9,406 bases of DNA, from positions 1 to 9,406 of the forward strand of contig JBBRIE010000108.1 of NCBI GenBank assembly GCA_038221545.1, given 5' to 3'. Positions 7,150 through 9,406 of the stretch are shown piece by piece; positions within the stretch are counted from its first letter, which is position 1, and each line of letters opens with the position of its first letter. Under the pieces are notes generated by a model. That model saw nothing but the letters and a program-made list of their open reading frames with translations, made no database searches and had not been told where the DNA came from. This stretch comes from JBBQNY01 sp038221545 (GTDB lineage: Bacteria > Pseudomonadota > Gammaproteobacteria > Xanthomonadales > Ahniellaceae). Both the position numbers and the translations under genes were made by a program.

Positions 7150-7152
7150 TAC
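7129..7152 (+). promoter_or_regulatory. Tandem near-palindromic operator in the tetR promoter
   Basis: Two 10-bp near-palindromes lie 14 bp apart centre to centre: GTGATATTAC (7129-7138) and ATAATATTAC (7143-7152). Both approximate GTAATATTAC, and ATATTAC is exactly repeated (7132-7138 and 7146-7152). The first fills the -35/-10 spacer and the second covers the -10, so a bound repressor would block polymerase. Autoregulation by the adjacent TetR protein is the natural inference. Confidence 0.55.
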
Positions 7153-7178
7153 GTTCATCATAGTTTCTGGCGCTACCG

Positions 7179-7727
7179 ATGCGAGTCCAGCAGAAAGAGG
7201 CAACGCGCCAGCGGATCGTCGATTCGGCGATCAAGGCCGTGCGCAAGCGGGGCCTCGATGCACCGTCCGTCAGTGAAGTCATGGGCGCGGCGGGGCTCAC
7301 GGTCGGCGGCTTCTACGCGCACTTCGGTTCGAAGGATGCGCTGATGCTGGCGGCGCTGGAGCAGGCCTTCAGCGAGCGGCACGCGAACTGGGAAACGCAC
7401 ATGCCGGACGTACCGGCCGCCGAGCGCCGCGCGCTCGCGGGCCGGACCTACCTCTCGCGCCAGCACCGTGACGCCCAGGTGGAATGCTGTCCCTTGCCCG
7501 CGATCCTGTCCGAGTTGCCGCACCAGTCCGCGGACATGCGCGACGCGCTGGCGCGCCACCTCGAGGTCTGCGTCAAGCAGATGGTGGACACGCGCAAGCC
7601 GGCGGAACGGTCTGCCGCGCTCACCGATCTCGCGCTGATGATTGGCGGGCTGACGCTCGCTCGCGCACTCGGCAGCACCCCGCTTTCCGATGAAGTCCTG
7701 GCCGCCGCGAGGACGGCGATCCGTTGA
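7179..7727 (+). CDS. TetR/AcrR-family transcriptional regulator
   Basis: A 182-residue DNA-binding regulator, probably a dimeric repressor released by a small ligand. The N-terminal domain runs TRQRIVDSAIKAVRKRGLDA (9-28) into the helix-turn-helix SVSEVMGAAGLTVGGFYAHF (30-49), then GSKDALMLAALEQAF, all typical of TetR. The C-terminal ligand and dimer domain (about 70-182) contains two adjacent Cys (C102-C103, ECCPLP) and is not assignable to a specific effector. The length is slightly short of the usual 190-220. The ATG at 7179 is about 20 nt after the predicted transcription start and has no clear ribosome binding site. The alpha/beta hydrolase gene follows after 28 nt on the same strand, so the regulator probably controls itself and the two downstream hydrolytic enzymes through the operator at 7129-7152. 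Confidence 0.92.
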   Translation: MRVQQKEATRQRIVDSAIKAVRKRGLDAPSVSEVMGAAGLTVGGFYAHFGSKDALMLAALEQAFSERHANWETHMPDVPAAERRALAGRTYLSRQHRDAQVECCPLPAILSELPHQSADMRDALARHLEVCVKQMVDTRKPAERSAALTDLALMIGGLTLARALGSTPLSDEVLAAARTAIR

Positions 7728-7755
7728 TCCGCACGCAGCACTGACGAGGAACGAC

Positions 7756-8601
7756 ATGAACGCCTTCACCCCGATCCGCGCATCCACGCAAGTCCTCGGC
7801 ACGCTCGCACCGAGGTTCACCGCGGGCCTCGCGCGCCACCTCATGATGACCCCGCAGGTACACGCGCCGCGCGAGTGGGAACTCGCCGCGTTGCAGGGCG
7901 CCGAACGCATTACCTTCCGCTTCGGCCTCTCCGGCTTGCGCTGGGGCACGAGCGGACCCGTCGTGCTCCTGATGCATGGCTGGCAGGGACGGCCGACGCA
8001 GTTCCGCCACCTGATCGCCCCGCTGGTCGCGAACGGCAGGCAGGTGATCGCCCTCGAGGCGCCGGGCCATGGCCAGTCGCCCGGCCCCGACAGCAACGTC
8101 TACCTGTTCGCACAGGCGCTGCTGGAGGCAGCCGCGGAGTTGCGCGACGTCGAGTCCGTGGTAGGTCACTCGATGGGTGGCAGCGCCGCGCTGATCGCAT
8201 TGTCGGAGCGCCGCTTCGCCGAGCGCGCGGTGGTGATCGGAAGTCCCGCCTCACTCGAGCGGATGATCGCGCGCTTCGCCGACCGCATCGCCCTGCCATC
8301 CGTGGCGCGCCGCTCGCTGTCCGAGCTCGTCGACCGGCATGTCGGGGTGAGCGCGGCGAGCCTCGACAGCGCCCGTCTCGCGCCCCGCCTGATGCTGCCT
8401 GGCCTCGTCGTGCACGACCATGACGACGAAAGCGTGCCCTTCAAGGAAGGCGAGACGATCGCCCGCCAGTGGACGGGCGCGCGCTTCCTCGCGACGCACC
8501 GGCTGGGCCATCGACAGGTGCTCGCGGATCCGTCGGTGGTCGAGGCGATCACGGCGTTCCTCGTCGGCGGCGAGGCGGTGCACCTGGCACACGCGGCATG
8601 A
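7756..8601 (+). CDS. Alpha/beta hydrolase
   Basis: A 281-residue serine hydrolase with the alpha/beta fold, expected to cleave an ester or thioester bond; the substrate is unknown. After a strand (PVVLLMHGW) comes the oxyanion-hole HGWQGRPTQF (74-83). The nucleophile elbow is VVGHSMGGSAAL (135-146) with Ser139. The acid is probably Asp224 in HDHDDESVPF (220-229), and the base is His252 in GHRQVL, so the full triad is present. Residues 1-60 precede the core and carry no clear signal peptide, which suggests a cytoplasmic enzyme. The ATG at 7756 has a GAGGA ribosome binding site (7746-7750) 5 nt upstream. It lies 28 nt after the regulator gene, and its stop overlaps the start of the thioesterase gene (ATGA), so the two are probably translated together and may act in one pathway. 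Confidence 0.92.
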   Translation: MNAFTPIRASTQVLGTLAPRFTAGLARHLMMTPQVHAPREWELAALQGAERITFRFGLSGLRWGTSGPVVLLMHGWQGRPTQFRHLIAPLVANGRQVIALEAPGHGQSPGPDSNVYLFAQALLEAAAELRDVESVVGHSMGGSAALIALSERRFAERAVVIGSPASLERMIARFADRIALPSVARRSLSELVDRHVGVSAASLDSARLAPRLMLPGLVVHDHDDESVPFKEGETIARQWTGARFLATHRLGHRQVLADPSVVEAITAFLVGGEAVHLAHAA

Positions 8602-9029
8602 GCGACGCCGGCACGGACGGCCCCGGGACACGCGATGCGGCGTGGTTCATGCGCATCGGCGAGGGACATTTCCCGGCGCTGCTCGGGATCGAGATCAGCG
8701 AAGTCGGTGACCGCAGCGTGCACGCCTCGATGGCGGTGCACGATCGGCTGCTCGCGCCGAACGGATTCCTGCACGCGGGCGCGGTGGTGACGCTCGCGGA
8801 CACCGCAGCGGGTTACGGCTGCGTCGCCCACCTGCCTGCCGGCGCGAAGAACTTCACCGCCATCGAACTCAAGTCGAACTTCCTCGGCACCGCGCATGCC
8901 GGTCGCATCACGGCGCACGCGACCGCGGCGCACCTCGGCCGCACCACGCAGGTCTGGGACTTGGCAGTGCGCGGCGAAGACGCTCGCACGATCGCGCTGT
9001 TCCGCTGCACGCAGCTCATCGTCCGCTGA
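8598..9029 (+). CDS. PaaI-family hotdog-fold acyl-CoA thioesterase
   Basis: A 143-residue protein of the PaaI/4-hydroxybenzoyl-CoA thioesterase (hotdog) group, which hydrolyses aromatic or medium-chain acyl-CoA to free acid and CoA. The signature LAPNGFLHAGAVVTLADTAAGYG (starting at 52) contains the N55, G56, H59, G61 and D68 pattern of the active-site helix. The central helix is followed by beta strands TAIELKSNFLGTA and GRITAHATAAHLGRTTQVWDL, as usual for the fold. The length is normal, and active forms are dimers or tetramers. The ATG overlaps the hydrolase stop by 4 nt, has no ribosome binding site of its own and so is probably translationally coupled. It is likely the last gene of the TetR-controlled unit. 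No T-run terminator is seen after it, in the 79-nt gap before the next gene. Confidence 0.92.
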   Translation: MSDAGTDGPGTRDAAWFMRIGEGHFPALLGIEISEVGDRSVHASMAVHDRLLAPNGFLHAGAVVTLADTAAGYGCVAHLPAGAKNFTAIELKSNFLGTAHAGRITAHATAAHLGRTTQVWDLAVRGEDARTIALFRCTQLIVR

Positions 9030-9071
9030 GGCCCGCCGCCCGCGATCACCACCGCGGCACCCGCAATCGAC

Positions 9072-9077
9072 GACAAT
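9072..9077 (+). promoter_or_regulatory. Possible -10 element before the RIO kinase gene
   Basis: GACAAT matches TATAAT at four of six bases and would start transcription near 9084, some 25 nt before the ATG at 9109. No convincing -35 is seen. If real, it would exclude the earlier in-frame ATG at 9076 as a start. Confidence 0.2.
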
Positions 9078-9108
9078 GCGCGTCCTTTTGCCGGCAGCCC
9101 CCGATTCG

Positions 9109-9406
9109 ATGAAGACCCCCAGTGGATTGCAGCCGCTCATAGACGAGGGCGTGATCGACGCCGTGCTGCGCCCGCTCAAGAGCGGCAAGGAAGCGGCCGT
9201 CTACGTGGTGCGCTGGGGCGACGAGATCGGTTGCGCCAAGGTCTACAAGGACATGGCGCAGCGCAGCTTCCAGGCGCGCGTGCAGTACCAGGAAGGCCGC
9301 AAGGCGCGCGGCAGCCGACAGTCGCGCGCCATCAACAAGGGCTCGAAGTTCGGTCGTCGCGAACTCGAATCCGAGTGGAAGAACACCGAGGTCGACGCGC
9401 TCTATC
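9109..9406 (+). CDS. RIO1-family serine protein kinase (3' partial)
   Basis: The first 99 residues of a RIO1-type atypical protein kinase, cut by the right edge. The start MKTPSGLQPLIDEGVIDAVL is the usual opening of the proteobacterial members. RPLKSGKEAAVYVV is the flexible nucleotide-binding loop, where RIO kinases have STGKE-type residues instead of a glycine-rich P-loop. CAKVYKD carries the ATP-anchoring Lys, and the following QARVQYQEGRKARGSRQSRA stretch matches the family insert between early strands and helices. The catalytic and metal-binding loops lie beyond the window. An in-frame ATG at 9076 would add 11 residues, but the conserved start favours 9109. Archaeal and eukaryotic RIO1 act in ribosome maturation; the bacterial role is not settled. 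Neither start has a clear ribosome binding site. Confidence 0.88.
   Translation, partial: MKTPSGLQPLIDEGVIDAVLRPLKSGKEAAVYVVRWGDEIGCAKVYKDMAQRSFQARVQYQEGRKARGSRQSRAINKGSKFGRRELESEWKNTEVDALY

Overview
The window is a GC-rich, densely packed stretch of bacterial chromosome with every recognised gene on the + strand. Third codon positions are strongly G/C in all genes. The protein families (a SoeABC/DmsABC-type molybdoenzyme with a DmsC-like anchor, a proteobacterial-type RIO kinase starting MKTP, a PP_4765-type flavoprotein) point to a high-GC Pseudomonadota, most likely a gamma- or betaproteobacterium. Genus cannot be read from the sequence. No RNA gene, insertion sequence, CRISPR array or prophage gene was seen.

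Region 1 (1-5249) is an operon for a membrane-anchored molybdenum oxidoreductase. It contains a catalytic subunit cut by the left edge (soeA-like), a DsbA-fold 2-hydroxychromene-2-carboxylate isomerase-like protein, a subunit with four Fe-S cluster motifs (soeB-like) and a DmsC-type integral membrane quinol-interacting subunit (soeC-like). The best family-level match is the cytoplasmic sulfite:quinone oxidoreductase SoeABC, in which sulfite is oxidised at the Mo site and electrons pass through the Fe-S subunit to quinone in the membrane. The isomerase-like gene lies between the A and B subunits and overlaps A by 4 nt. A hairpin without a T-run follows the operon.

Region 2 (5250-7061) holds a 109-residue protein of unrecognised family with a very good ribosome binding site, then a HI0933/PP_4765-type FAD flavoprotein.

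Region 3 (7062-9029) is a small regulated unit: an AT-rich promoter carrying two copies of a near-palindrome, then a TetR-family regulator, an alpha/beta hydrolase and a PaaI-type hotdog thioesterase. The last two overlap at ATGA. It looks like a self-regulated ester or acyl-CoA hydrolysis cassette whose inducer is unknown.

Region 4 (9030-9406) begins a RIO1-type protein kinase that runs off the right edge.

The points most worth a second look are the unknown 109-residue protein, the tandem operator in front of tetR, the isomerase-like gene inside the molybdoenzyme operon, a Ser/Gly/Ala-rich insertion in the Fe-S subunit, and a roughly 100-nt patch in soeA where another reading frame has the better codon signature.
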